Source of the DNA: Plumapathes pennacea
Taxonomy: Eukaryota; Cnidaria; Anthozoa; Antipatharia; Myriopathidae
Length of the DNA stretch: 64,000 bases
Reading direction: 5' to 3'
Assembly: GCA_964036295.1 (NCBI GenBank)
Contig: OZ038473.1
Coordinates: forward strand, 8,029,501 to 8,093,500
The notes under the pieces are model-generated. The model worked only from the letters and a program-made list of their open reading frames with translations. It was not told where the DNA came from and did not search any database. Below, in pieces: positions 55,227-64,000 of this stretch. Within the stretch, counting starts at the first letter, position 1; each line of letters begins with the position of its first letter. A program made the position numbers and the translations under genes.

Positions 55227-55562
55227 TCACGACTTCGTCTTGGAGGACTTCACATAAACATTTGTGGGAATACAATAAAACTGAGCGAAGCGAGATCTAC
55301 CAACGGTCACTTTTTCCTCAGCCATTTCCCAATTTTCAAATAATAACGCCATCTGTTCCACTGATTGTTTGACCTTCATGGCACCGAGCCAAAATGTCGC
55401 AACAACAACATAAATGCACAGCAGAGTGAAATTTTGATCCCAAACAAAAGTCAGATTTTCTGACGCTTTACTTGTATCAGCAAGAATAATACAAAGTAAA
55501 AGAATACAAAGTACCTTCAAGTTCACCCTCATACTAAACAGTTCCATATAATCCGCTATCAA
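55227..55562 (-). other. unrecognised ORF with hydrophobic segments
   Basis: 111 codons, open. A hydrophobic stretch (LKVLCILLLCIILA) could be a signal peptide and a second (LLCIYVVVATFWLGAM) a membrane helix. No family known to me. It sits inside decayed transposon sequence, so it may be fortuitous. Confidence 0.25.
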
Positions 55563-56039
55563 GCGCTTGTCAAGAATCGCCGTCTTTACACAGGTTCTCG
55601 TCTTTGTATCTCGAGCGCCTTCGTTCAGCTTGTTCCCTCAAGGTTCTGGATATCAGATTCTTCGTACATTTCTGTACAGTTGTGCATAGTTATGCAGTTC
55701 ATTGATAAGTTCATTGCATTTGCTTTCATGGCTTTCAATATGGCTTTTGAGGCTGAACGGACCGACCCAAGCCAAAACCGCTCAATGAACTTTAGTATGG
55801 GTCTACCGCAGCCGGCGAATGCGTTTGTAAGTAAGATGAGCGGTCCATAAAATAATCCACAGAGCCAACTAAGGCAAGCAACTTGCTGTCTTCAAAATGG
55901 CGAAACTGCTCGCCCGCCAAGTCACTTGATCACAACGTCATCACAAATCACATGATAATATGAACCAATCACCGCATGCAGATTTGTAACCCAGAAAAAT
56001 AAAAAAAAAAGAAAATCGTTCCATTTTAAAGCTTGTGTC

Positions 56040-56958
56040 GTCACAAGCAATTATTCAAAAGTAGTTCAAAGTTTAATTGAATTTCATGTTTACTTTACCA
56101 TAATAAGGGTCTTATACGAGTTGGGTGTTGCTTTGCCTAATACAAATGCTTTTGACGTGTTGAATAATCCTGTTGACAAAGGAAAATATCAAGCTTTGTG
56201 TAAAGAGTTTGGATTGAATAACCCTGACCTTCGATGGACACGTGGAATAAATGGTGGATTAGGCGATGTTTACGCTTATGATCACGTTCACGGTCATTAT
56301 TCTAACACACGAACAAGTCCTTGGTTTTCAAACAAAGATGCAAAGTGGCCTAATGGAGGATTACACTTTTCAGATGAGAGCGGTTCTTCGAATAAAGTGA
56401 TTCCACACATTCGAAATGATTTTTATCAAGGAAAACAACATGAATGGTTCGCTTTAAGGAGGGGAAAAGGAATCACAAAAGCAGGACTTGGAAGACTCGA
56501 TAGAAGTATCGAGGCTTTCGTCTATTGTGTTTTGGGAGCACAAGCAAATGTTAGAAATCCGATCGTTGGAGACGGAGGTGGAGTTTAAGACGCACAACAA
56601 GAAATGTTGATTTTGTTTGAAAGCGCTGTGATTGAAGAAGATATTTCGAAAAGTATTTCAAGATATCAACTAGCTGTTCAAAATGCAAAAGTAAAATTAG
56701 ACTTTGCCATAACTCCGGGAATTTGGTTACTTCCTTCTGAATTAGTCATCAACACAGGAAGAGTCGATGGTTATAACAACAAATCACAAAAAAGCTACGG
56801 ATGAAATGAAGTTTGGGGTGAATGATTCAGTAAACAAAAAAGTTAGTGAGGACATAGAGACTGACGAAAGTTCCATCAATAAAGAGGCAAGCAGCAAATC
56901 ACAAAACAAAATGTTATTGCCAAAAAAAATAGTTCTAATCAAAATACAAGTGAAATAA
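56040..56958 (+). pseudogene. conserved Polinton protein, C-terminal part (split)
   Basis: Resumes as FHVYFT...VLYELGVALPNTNAF and continues through GINGGLGDVYAYDHVHGHY, RLDRSIEAFVYCVLGAQAN, DISKSISRYQLAVQNAKV and TPGIWLLPSELVIN. A TAA interrupts at 56,586, and the frame shifts near 56,795 into FGVNDSVNKKVSE. It belongs with 53,156-53,425. About 300 codons remain here. Unknown function, likely structural. Confidence 0.6.
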
Positions 56959-57081
56959 ATTCTTCAACAAGTTCGAGAATACACAAAGAAAAACTAGAAG
57001 CGATCGTGGTCGTCGCAGGCGCTGGATGGTTGTTTTTTCGTTTACATCACTACCCCAAATTCACAATCTTTGCATTTACGA

Positions 57082-57312
57082 CATCTTTGCGTAAGAAAAA
57101 TCTTCGTATTTTACATCATCTTACGCGTAAGAAAAAATCTTCGTATTTACCTCATCTTATGCATAAGAAAAATCTTCGTATTTTACATCATCTTACGCGT
57201 AAGAAAAAATCTTCGTATTTACCTCATCTTATGCATAAGAAAAATCTTCGTATTTTACATCATCTTACGCATAAGAAAAAATCTTCGTATTTTACATCAT
57301 CTTACGCGTAAG
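57082..57312. repeat. 36-bp tandem repeats with 12-bp palindromes
   Basis: Six regular units of 36 bp. Each ends in a palindrome, CTTACGCGTAAG or CTTATGCATAAG (57,120; 57,156; 57,192; 57,228; 57,264; 57,301), alternating at first, with 'aaaaatcttcgtattt' between. It lies in the Polinton between convergent genes. Confidence 0.9.
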
Positions 57313-57539
57313 AAAAAGCTTTGTATTTTACATCATTTGTATTGTTCATATCTTGTGTGTTCATGTTTCAACGGTGTCGGCTTCAAAATGAATTATTTAG
57401 TAACGCGAACAACAATTAAATTCATAACAAAATTAGTTATGAATTATTTAGTAACGCTAATCTTTTATTTATCTTCGCTTTTATTTATCTTCTTGATATT
57501 ATTTAGTAACGCTAATCTTTTATTTATCTTCGCTTTTAT
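57313..57539. repeat. 'GAATTATTTAGTAACGC' and 'TTTATTTATCTTCGC' repeats
   Basis: 'ttatttagtaacgc' occurs three times (about 57,393, 57,443, 57,499) and 'cttttatttatcttcgc' two or three times. A further 'gaattatttagtaacgcaac' lies at 58,261. AT-rich intergenic repeats of the Polinton. Confidence 0.75.
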
Positions 57540-57977
57540 TTATCTTCGCCTTCCATTACAATGACCTACCCTAACAAACATTATTGGATCTTCTCCAGAT
57601 TCCTCTTTCAAAGGATCAAACTTCTTAAAACTAGTTCCGCCTGACTTCTTTCCAATTTGTTTCTTAATCTCTGGTTTGTTGACGTACATTCTTATGAAGT
57701 TCACGATGTCATTAAATTTCTTAATCCAAGCTTCATCTCTAACAACAGGTCCAAAAATTATTGAAAAATAGAAATGACTTAGCGTTCCATCTCCTTTAAG
57801 AACTTTTTTCAAACCAAAAGTTGTAACATCCTTCTTCTCTAAAATTATTGGTTTACTCTTTCCATTAGAATCTTCAGTGTAAACTTTCATGATGTGAAAT
57901 TTTTCACCTTTTTGGTTTTTCTTCGTCTCAAAGTCCGTAAATCTCAAATTTTCAGTTTTCAGATCTTCGATTTTCAT
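57540..57977 (-). CDS. Polinton-encoded hypothetical protein
   Basis: 145-codon open frame beginning MKIEDLKTENLRFTDFE, with KVYTEDSNGKSKPIILEKK, FYFSIIFGPVVRDEAWIKK and KFDPLKEESGEDPIM. The mixed beta/alpha pattern with many lysines would suit a nucleic-acid-binding protein, but no family is recognised. The C-terminus (HCNGRRR) may be altered where it runs into the repeats. Minus strand, as is the frame next to the right terminus. Confidence 0.5.
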   Translation of the reverse strand: MKIEDLKTENLRFTDFETKKNQKGEKFHIMKVYTEDSNGKSKPIILEKKDVTTFGLKKVLKGDGTLSHFYFSIIFGPVVRDEAWIKKFNDIVNFIRMYVNKPEIKKQIGKKSGGTSFKKFDPLKEESGEDPIMFVRVGHCNGRRR

Positions 57978-58284
57978 TCTTTACAAATTGTACTTTCTTA
58001 TCTTTAAACTATTATTATTCAAATCAATTTTCATTTCAAAAGTTTTTCCTTTGGGGGTTTTTCCGCTTTTGCATTCCAAAGCTCCCTAACAACCAGCCAA
58101 TTTGGAAATAAATTTTCATGTTTACATCAACTGACTCAAGTTGTTAGGGAACTTAGGAATGCGGTCTATTGTTACGTTAAAAATATTCACGTGAACACTC
58201 GAGTTCAGCATGTGACAACCTCGTGTGAAAACAATTAAAATTTATAACGTCATTCGTTATGAATTATTTAGTAACGCAACTCAT
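57978..58284. other. Polinton intergenic region
   Basis: AT-rich; contains an inverted 'ccctaacaac' / 'gttgttaggg' pair (about 58,083-58,150). No gene. Confidence 0.5.
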
Positions 58285-58635
58285 TCATTTTCTCTCCTTG
58301 AACCCATAACCTCTATTTTTCAAATTATTTCCTACTTCATGAAATTTTTCTCTCATCAACGGATTATTCACGTCAATTTCCTCCTCGCCTCTCTTCTTTC
58401 TTATGTTATTTATAACCTTAACAAAGTCATCATAAAAATTAATGAATCTACAATTCTTACAAGATATCATTTTCCTGTTGTGTTCACAAACAATTGAAGG
58501 CTTACAAATTTTGCATGAATTCTTACTAACACCATGATCACAGTCATATTTAACACTTCTTGGTGAAAAATTTAGCTCCTTTCATCCAACACCTTCGGCT
58601 TTCCTTATCGTTTCTTCAAGAGTTTCTCTATTCAT
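58285..58635 (-). pseudogene. Polinton Cys-rich (zinc-finger-like) protein
   Basis: From ATG 58,635 the frame reads MNRETLEETIRKAEG, a TGA (58,584-58,582), then a cysteine/histidine cluster (CDHGVSKNSCKICKP, CEHNRKMISCKNC) and a charged tail ending GYGFKERK. The spacing suggests two zinc-binding knuckles; a DNA-binding or regulatory role would be a guess. Directly adjacent to the right inverted repeat. Confidence 0.5.
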
Positions 58636-58672
58636 CTTCCATCTGCCTCATATTTTAAGCTCTTTACCTTTT

Positions 58673-58864
58673 CCATATCTTAATTCGTCTAAAGTTGGCA
58701 TCTTTTCTTTGTTTTCTTAATCTCTTTAAGCCAATATTATTCTAAGTCAATTTTTCATTATGAAGGTGGTTTCCCATTTTTGTGGTTACGTCATACTTCA
58801 TTTTTAACGAGGTGTGCTAGCACAGCTTGGGGTGGTGGCTATGAAGGAAAAATTCTACACTACT
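58673..58864. repeat. Polinton right terminal inverted repeat
   Basis: Reverse complement of 45,749-45,941; ends ...CTACACTACT followed by GGCGTA. Confidence 0.9.
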
Positions 58865-58879
58865 GGCGTACTGGGCAAG

Positions 58880-59593
58880 TTATTTTGAATCTCTCTTGAC
58901 GGGTCTGCGACTGCTAATTTCCGCTAAGAGCTCGTCCATAAGCTTTCGCCTGTCTGCAAACTCAACATCAAGGATCCCCCAAGCCTTATCGATGGCCTTG
59001 CAGGTCTTCACTTGATCTGTCCACCAGAAACCTTTTGGCATTGCTTTACGAAAACGCTGTAGTTGCTCATCTTTGTCTTGGCCATATTTAATCATCCAGT
59101 GGTTAAATTCCTTTTTCCAAGTTGCATATGACTTCCGGTTTCCATCCCATGTGGGCACAGACAATCTTTCGAGACCACTAATGTTTGGCTTTGAACTCAT
59201 GGTTTCCGCCATGTTCTTCACTGCACTAGCCATTGCCTCCAATGCCCCAGAGCTTTCAAGTGATTTTTGAAGACCATGTTCCTTTTGGTAAGCAGCATAA
59301 CTCTTTGCTATTTCTAGATAGTCCACCTTGACTTTATCCCCAATCTTCTGATTAGTCGACGCTGACTCAGCTACTGTTTCGGTGTCTTCCTCTAGAAGTC
59401 TGTCAGCAATGACTTCTTGTTGTTTCTTTATGCTTCTGTATTTTGTTTTAAGTTGGTTGAATATGACTTCAAGCCCTTTTAGTTGTGGTTGAACTGCAAA
59501 AACTGCTTCAAATTCTTCAAACAAATCATACAGAGCGCGTATTGCATTGTCTCTTTTTCCTGCGAGTGTCTTGAGGTCTACTTTCGGTGGCAT
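58880..59593 (-). pseudogene. BEL Gag, N-terminal part (DUF1759)
   Basis: 237-codon frame from MPPKVDLKTLAGKRDNAI to a TAA (58,882-58,880), 15 bp before the Polinton edge. It has a helical N-terminus, a coiled-coil region and the DUF1759 core (LSVPTWDGNRKSYATWKKEF, then FRKAMPKGFWWTD and LDVEFADRRKLMDELLAEI). The frame matches the C-terminal Gag segment beyond the Polinton, apart from this TAA, which looks like a later point mutation. Packages the element RNA in a particle. Confidence 0.85.
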
Positions 59594-59872
59594 CTCGAAC
59601 GAACTTGAATTACTTCCGCTTTATCCAGATATCCTTCCGGTTAGCCTCGACTTCATGCACATCACGCGGTGATACGATCCGCCATTTTGTTTGTGATAAG
59701 CAATGGAATTGTACCTGTTTACCTTCTTTGGTAAGGTTACGCCTTCTGAGGGGCAAAGTATCTTCAAAGACGGTCAGTCGCTCCTTTGGCTGTCGGTTGT
59801 CCTTGAAATCAATTTGACGCTGTCCTTCAGTGTGGCGATTTTGATGTATCCTTCGAGTCGTAGAATTTTGAC
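59594..59872 (-). promoter_or_regulatory. BEL 5' leader with candidate primer binding site
   Basis: Between 5' LTR and Gag. Just inside the LTR (59,852-59,866, plus strand) TTCGAGTCGTAGAA resembles a tRNA TPsiC-arm/acceptor sequence, as expected opposite a tRNA primer. The specific tRNA cannot be assigned from memory. Confidence 0.4.
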
Positions 59873-60234
59873 TGTTTCGTGTATGTGGGGTGACAGGCTA
59901 CTTTAATTGAAGGACACACTGAATGCTCCTTTGGATCCTGTATTTGTACTAGCTGGATATTTCTGTGTCGATAAATCCGGTCTAGTCAACTGAGAATTGA
60001 ATACAGATATATAATCAATTACAAGAAGGAAAACGCTTTGAATTGGAAAAAACTGACAACACTCAATTCTGTGGGATGATTAGAACATTCACATAGATCT
60101 TGGTAGATACAGAGACATTTTGATCTCACACTTGCACTGCTCCCGACTCTCTCCCCATTCCCCTCACTCTCTCCAGTCCCCTCTTGGTCAAAAGGAACGA
60201 GAAAATATGAACACTGGAAACGAATTGCAGAACA
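59873..60234 (-). repeat. BEL 5' LTR
   Basis: 362 bp matching 41,009-41,402, shorter in the CTCTCC region and just upstream of it. CAGGC follows at 60,235-60,239. Confidence 0.9.
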
Positions 60235-60860
60235 CAGGCTTTCGAGTATTCATGCTCTGTATCAGATATAAAATTGAAAGCGAGAAATGTAACACGATAT
60301 TTGTTTACAATATTATTGCGGTTTTGTTCACAGCGTGTTCAGTCCATTTGTGACTGCAAACTCAATGATCAGGACTGTTTCGGTGTATTTTTCATTGCTA
60401 TACAATGACCACTGCGAAACAAATGCTATATGATTGAAATGGAAGAAACATTTCAACAGGCATTGTGCGATAAGCAGAAGCATTTTATGAGTTATCTTCC
60501 CAGAAGTATTTCGTGTCGCCACAGAAAGTTTTGTCGGGACAAAATACTTAACGGCAATAGAGATATTTGCAATCCCACAGTGGTATCCATCAAACATTTG
60601 TCTACGGCTATTCTCAACGCTTCCGCGGTGAACTAAAGAACGCAAGCCAAAATCGTTCCCTAAAATCCAGTTGATCCGTGCATGTTCCACAAAGCCAAAC
60701 GGTGTTGAGTTTGGATTAAATGCAGTTAACGTTTACACACAAGTAACGAGTAATTCACTCGTCAATTACATCATTGCATATCACGCGATAATATGAACCA
60801 ATCACCGAGTGCTGATTTTCAACCCAGAAAAGAAAAAAAAAACCACCAAGAAAAAAAACA
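60235..60860 (-). repeat. family B element, 5' part (split by BEL)
   Basis: Continues 40,581-41,008. The junction sequence (tatCAGGC | CAGGCtttcgagtattcatg) agrees with intact copies, where 'atcaggctttcgaatattcatg' is continuous on the reverse of 30,365-30,395. The A-rich 5' region is at 60,825-60,860. Confidence 0.75.
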
Positions 60861-61535
60861 AAAATTCACACGTTTCCGAGACTTCGACAGTGTATAAACA
60901 ATTAGCGACTCTCGCTTTCAGTTCTAAATTTTTTACACCCGAAGAAGTGTGTTACATGTAAATTGATGAAGTAAGAAAACCATACACGTTTTTGGTTAGA
61001 ATGCAGCGTTGGCTGGAGCTATCACAGCTTTTCTCAATATTCATAAAAATTTCGGTGTACAAGATCGACTTTGCTGACTGTACAAAACTGCGGGTCATGC
61101 GGTAATAGAGAGTGTTATTTCACAGGTCCAAAACCAACGTCTAAATCTCCTCTAGTGGTGTCACTGCAGGAGGAAGACATTGCTCGGCTTGCGTATAGTC
61201 CGGGTCATTTTCAGCGTGGGAGGGGCTGCAAGAAAGCTGTGCAGGACTTTACAACATCGGCCGAGGCTGAGGGAACCAGGATAAAGTGTAACTGTAAATG
61301 TCTGACTTTGCTGATATATGAAGTGTTACTCCTAGTCTGTGTCTAAGTAACGAATGAAAATACGAACAAGGAACAAACAATAGTCGAATATTGCTTGGTT
61401 TGAATTTTGTGTTTCTATGACGTGCCGCTAACTCAATTCGATGGCATAAATATCCTCTTGATTTACCGCTGTATTTTCAAATGTTACATACTATGGGGCT
61501 AAAGATTTGGCATGTTGTCATTCTCTTTGTCCCAG
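60861..61535 (+). other. possible first exon(s) of SWIM gene
   Basis: A stretch 61,126-61,285, after the acceptor TTTCACAG and before a GTGTAA donor, is open and contains SPLVVSLQEEDIARLAYSP. Its exit phase does not join cleanly to the 61,536 exon, so either the donor is elsewhere or it is not an exon. No domain recognised. Confidence 0.3.
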
Positions 61536-61589
61536 GTAAAGGTTCCTTCGGTTCCTTGTACGAGTTGTCTGCCGTTCTTGGTCAAAGTG
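61536..61589 (+). other. candidate 54-bp exon before SWIM exon
   Basis: Acceptor CTTTGTCCCAG, donor G|GTGAGT. Length 54 bp. Read in the phase that fits the next exon, it encodes KGSFGSLYELSAVLGQS. Splice phase across to 61,754 is consistent. Confidence 0.4.
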
Positions 61590-61753
61590 GTGAGTTGTGT
61601 GGTAATGAAAAGTACGCATGTGAAATTATTGAAGCGGTAATGTTATTTCTTCATCTAACTAACGGTAACTTTGGTGTGTTAAGGCGAGGGAGAGAGTGTA
61701 TTGCACTTTTTATATTTGTAAACATTTACTCAGTATCCGCTTGTGTATGCCAG

Positions 61754-61863
61754 GAATTATCACGGCCAGATGCTCGTGCCCAGATCCTGCTGGTAAACTT
61801 GGCAAGTGTAAACACGTGGTTGCTATGATGATGACATTCATTGACAAAGCAACCAGACTGAAG
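61754..61863 (+). CDS. SWIM zinc-finger protein exon
   Basis: 110-bp exon between a TATGCCAG acceptor and an AAG|GTGAGA donor. It encodes GIITARCSCPDPAGKLGKC followed by KHVVAMMM. The pattern CxC...CxH (C-S-C, then G-K-C-K-H) is the SWIM zinc finger, found in MULE-type transposases, ubiquitin ligases and several multicopy cnidarian nuclease-like genes. Which of these it is cannot be told from one exon. No stop or frameshift. The rest of the protein was not found within the window. Confidence 0.55.
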
Positions 61864-64000
61864 GTGAGACATATTGCTTAACTAAAGAGAGCTCGGTAAT
61901 GTATTGCAGCATTCTGTCAGGTTATTTTATGTATTTGTCAGATACCGTCACTTGTTTCTCTTCGGAAGGCATCGGCTTTGACCACTAAGAGTGTTCTAAT
62001 GTAATGTACCTGATGTAGTGCTCTATTGGGCTCGTGCAAATGACGTCATAAATCACGTGAATTTGTTTATCCGCCATTTTGGGGGTCAAATTGTCGTTTT
62101 TCGGGAGGCGCGTTTTTGTCGAGCGTCAGCTACTCTGAAGCGATTTGAGCGATCTAGGATAGAGATACATCGGAGATAATTAAGCGACACAATACTGTAG
62201 CAGTACCTACTCGTAATTTGGTGGCCGAAATCTCGTTTAGTGACTCCGATCGTGAGCGATCGCCAGTTTCTTCTCCACGTCAGATTCCTGTTTCAGCGCC
62301 GTGAAATCAACATTTTAGAGCTTAATTTATTGTTTGACGATGCCAGAACAATTCTATCTGGGGAGGAACATTCTAAAGGTAAAGGAAAGCAACTGTAGCT
62401 CTGCATGGCTAATACGAGTTAATTCGCAGGATTTCTCTGTCAGTTTGGTCTCATACATGTACATGCACTGTGACGAACTTGCAAAATGCTGTGAAGTCTG
62501 CTGCTTAATTTGTATCACCAGTAACACACTATTAATGATATATTTAGACTGTGTGTTTATTTCGGAGTTGCTGGCTCTGAATTAAACTGTGTCAGTACAT
62601 TTTGCTCAAGTGTTGTTGTTCAAAGTAGAGTGCTTCGGAAATTGTCGCCGGCCGTGGTGCTCGTGTCAGAATCGTGGCGAACACTCAGAATGAATAATTC
62701 TTGATACTATATAAACACTGCACCAGTTGTTTGACTGTCCAGAACTGCGGAGGTCATCAGTGAAGTGCTACATTTTTCCATCGGGTCGATGTAGGAGTTT
62801 TCTGCCTGAGTTCGAGTCGGTTTAGCTTGTTTCTTGGACCTTTGTTCCCTCACCGCGTACAGCTAAATCACGGAAGGCCATGAACTGGGGTAGCTTGTAA
62901 AGAGAGCAGCGTGTTCAATCTGAGCCAAATCAGTGCGTTAATATTCCTGGACATTTTTGAAAGTATGTATAAAGTACTATCATTAATCTCTGTGGTATTT
63001 TATATTTGATGTTGTGTTTCTAATATTTTTTTAATCCAGTGCTGTAATGTTTCAGGAAAAGCTTTTACTTAAGTTGCACCTGTCTTTTGCATCCTTTTCT
63101 ACAGTATCGGACTGTTTTGATAAAGAAGTCAGCTACATTTTTGCAAGATTTATTGTTCCTTCTTAAAAGAGCTCAGTGGTCCCATCCTCTCCCTCATACC
63201 ACTGTGTTGTTTGTCTCACTGAGATTTTAACAGTGTTGTTGCAGTTTAATTGAATTCCTTTTCCACAATGTGGCATTTGTGTTATCCTAGTCAATTTGGC
63301 ACAGAAAGGAATTGAAATGCAAAGTATCAATGGGGAAGACTGCACAGGAATAGGTTAGGTATATTCTGAAGGCTGAAGGAAACTGATTTTACTGAGCTGG
63401 TTTGCCAAATTCCAAAGCAACAATATAAAAATGTTCAAGGGTAACAACCAGCACCAAAGTATGCTTGTCCACAGATGGGTTGATTATTTTGCTCTACTCT
63501 GCACACAACTTGGGTAACTGCATTACCTTATTAACAACTTGTTTTTTGAACATGAATGTTAATATCAACATGAAACTTCTTCCATGGACAGAGCTCTCAA
63601 ACAAATGAAATATAGCAGTGTGAAACTTGCCCTTAGCTAAACTGATTTTTTCAGAAGGAATACTATATATACTTTATAAGATGAAACAAAGTTCTCAAGA
63701 GTAAATATTGTAAAAATGTGTGTAAATGAATGCAACTATCTTTTGATCCACTGGAAGGACTAAAGATCAAGCAACTGACAGCAACATGTGCTTCAGATAT
63801 TCAGAAGTGTACTGAATTAGTCAGATGCAACTGCACCATCTCCTGGTAAAGATTTGTCGTATAAACTGAACAACCTTTCAGGTGTTCTGCAGCCTCCACA
63901 AATTCATTTCTAAAAGATTGTTTCGCATTCTGATCATTATTTATTATCTGTCCTGATTTTTCCCTTGGTGCTCCAACCGACTGGAGACTCTACTCAGGGC
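61864..64000. other. unassigned, possibly intronic or host intergenic
   Basis: No convincing gene. 62,045-62,075 has TGACGTCA and CACGTG next to 'ccgccattttg', promoter-like elements. A frame around 62,220-62,290 reads VAEISFSDSDRERSPVSSP, and 62,333-62,378 reads FDDARTILSGEEHSK before a GTAAAG donor-like site. These could be exons of a neighbouring gene with a damaged start. 62,600-64,000 has no feature I can support. Confidence 0.35.

Larger units (their letters stand above)
53417..56040. mobile_element. 2.6-kb composite insert in Polinton
   Basis: The left edge (53,417-53,560) matches the reverse complement of the DUF6589 exon at 1,930-2,075. The right part (55,850-56,010) is a minus-oriented family B 5' piece ('aatatgaaccaatcaccg', poly-A). 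Between them lie Helitron-type ORF remnants and two further short family B-like pieces (54,665-54,770; 55,715-55,800). A hairpin 'gcttgtg tcgt cacaagc' at about 56,031-56,048 marks the right junction. Probably two or more successive insertions. Confidence 0.6.
45749..58864. mobile_element. Polinton/Maverick element inserted in BEL gag
   Basis: 13.1 kb with about 190-bp terminal inverted repeats (AGTAGTGTAG...CTACACTACT). It is flanked by GGCGT on both sides (45,744-45,748; 58,865-58,869), or by 6-bp GGCGTA if the first A is counted in the duplication. It encodes DNA polymerase B, integrase, a capsid-like protein, a packaging ATPase and further conserved frames, the diagnostic Polinton set. 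About 3.9 kb is later insertion (50.1-51.4 and 53.4-56.0 kb), leaving about 9.2 kb. The polymerase N-terminus is deleted and most genes carry stops. Confidence 0.92.
41009..60234 (-). mobile_element. BEL/Pao LTR retrotransposon (interrupted by Polinton)
   Basis: Two LTRs in the same orientation (41,009-41,402 and 59,873-60,234) start TG and end CA, and a 5-bp duplication CAGGC lies at 41,004-41,008 and 60,235-60,239. Coding order on the minus strand: Gag, zinc knuckle, aspartic protease, RT, RNase H-like, integrase, DUF5641. This is the BEL/Pao order. Without the 13.1-kb Polinton it would be about 6.1 kb, the usual size. LTRs differ by several substitutions and a ~30-bp length difference, and the genes are frameshifted, so it is old and inactive. 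Confidence 0.9.

Noticed and set aside
57082-57312. Regular 36-bp repeats resembling a CRISPR array
   Set aside because: There are no unique spacers: the whole 36-bp unit is repeated, and the context is a eukaryotic transposon.
57006-57564. Lys/Leu/Tyr repeat proteins of 101 and 164 codons
   Set aside because: Translations of the 36-bp tandem array and adjoining AT repeats.
1-64000. tRNA or rRNA genes
   Set aside because: No cloverleaf or rRNA sequence was recognised by eye; the TTCGAGTC at 59,854 fits a primer binding site better than a tRNA gene.

Overview
This is a piece of an intron-containing animal genome made almost entirely of transposable elements, many inserted into one another. 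The mix (Polinton/Maverick, BEL/Pao, Penelope, Crypton, Helitron-like remnants, palindromic foldbacks, multicopy DUF6589-type genes) is what I would expect of an anthozoan cnidarian such as a stony coral. That assignment is inference from family content, not a species match.

0-5.4 kb: a degenerate DUF6589-family gene on the minus strand (three exon-like blocks, a frameshift and an in-frame stop), then a RecQ-like helicase exon held between two inverted GC-rich arms. 5.4-18.4 kb: two inverted copies of a 3.2-3.6 kb non-coding repeat (family A) around a central segment with an intact Crypton tyrosine-recombinase gene. A 26-bp imperfect palindrome recurs ten times around this Crypton and a non-autonomous relative at 21.2-22.6 kb (family D). 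18.4-23.4 kb: foldbacks, Helitron-like coding remnants, microsatellites and one orphan exon candidate.

23.5-32.3 kb: long inverted arms (family C) surround Helitron-like and family B remnants. The left arm is interrupted by a Penelope element made of a complete copy (RT plus GIY-YIG, 817 aa, uninterrupted) with a 5'-truncated inverted copy, bounded by a 13-bp target duplication. 32.3-40.6 kb: mostly non-coding repeats, foldbacks, a (GT)n tract and a 160-bp tandem duplication.

40.6-60.9 kb: a nested stack. A family B element (Helitron-like 3' end) was split by a BEL/Pao retrotransposon (LTRs 41,009-41,402 and 59,873-60,234; 5-bp duplication CAGGC). A Polinton (45,749-58,864; ~190-bp inverted termini; duplication GGCGT/GGCGTA) then entered the BEL gag gene. 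The Polinton was in turn hit by another family B element (~50.1-51.4 kb) and by a 2.6-kb composite insert (~53.4-56.0 kb). Polinton genes recognised are a truncated DNA polymerase B, integrase, a probable major capsid protein, a packaging ATPase and several conserved proteins of unknown role; most carry stops or frameshifts, so the element looks dead. BEL genes (Gag, protease, RT, RNase H, integrase, DUF5641) are likewise decayed.

60.9-64 kb: the only stretch that may be host sequence, with candidate exons of a SWIM zinc-finger protein at 61.5-61.9 kb. The genes with clean long reading frames are the Crypton recombinase and the plus-strand Penelope protein, probably the youngest insertions here. 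All boundaries and repeat matches were read by eye.
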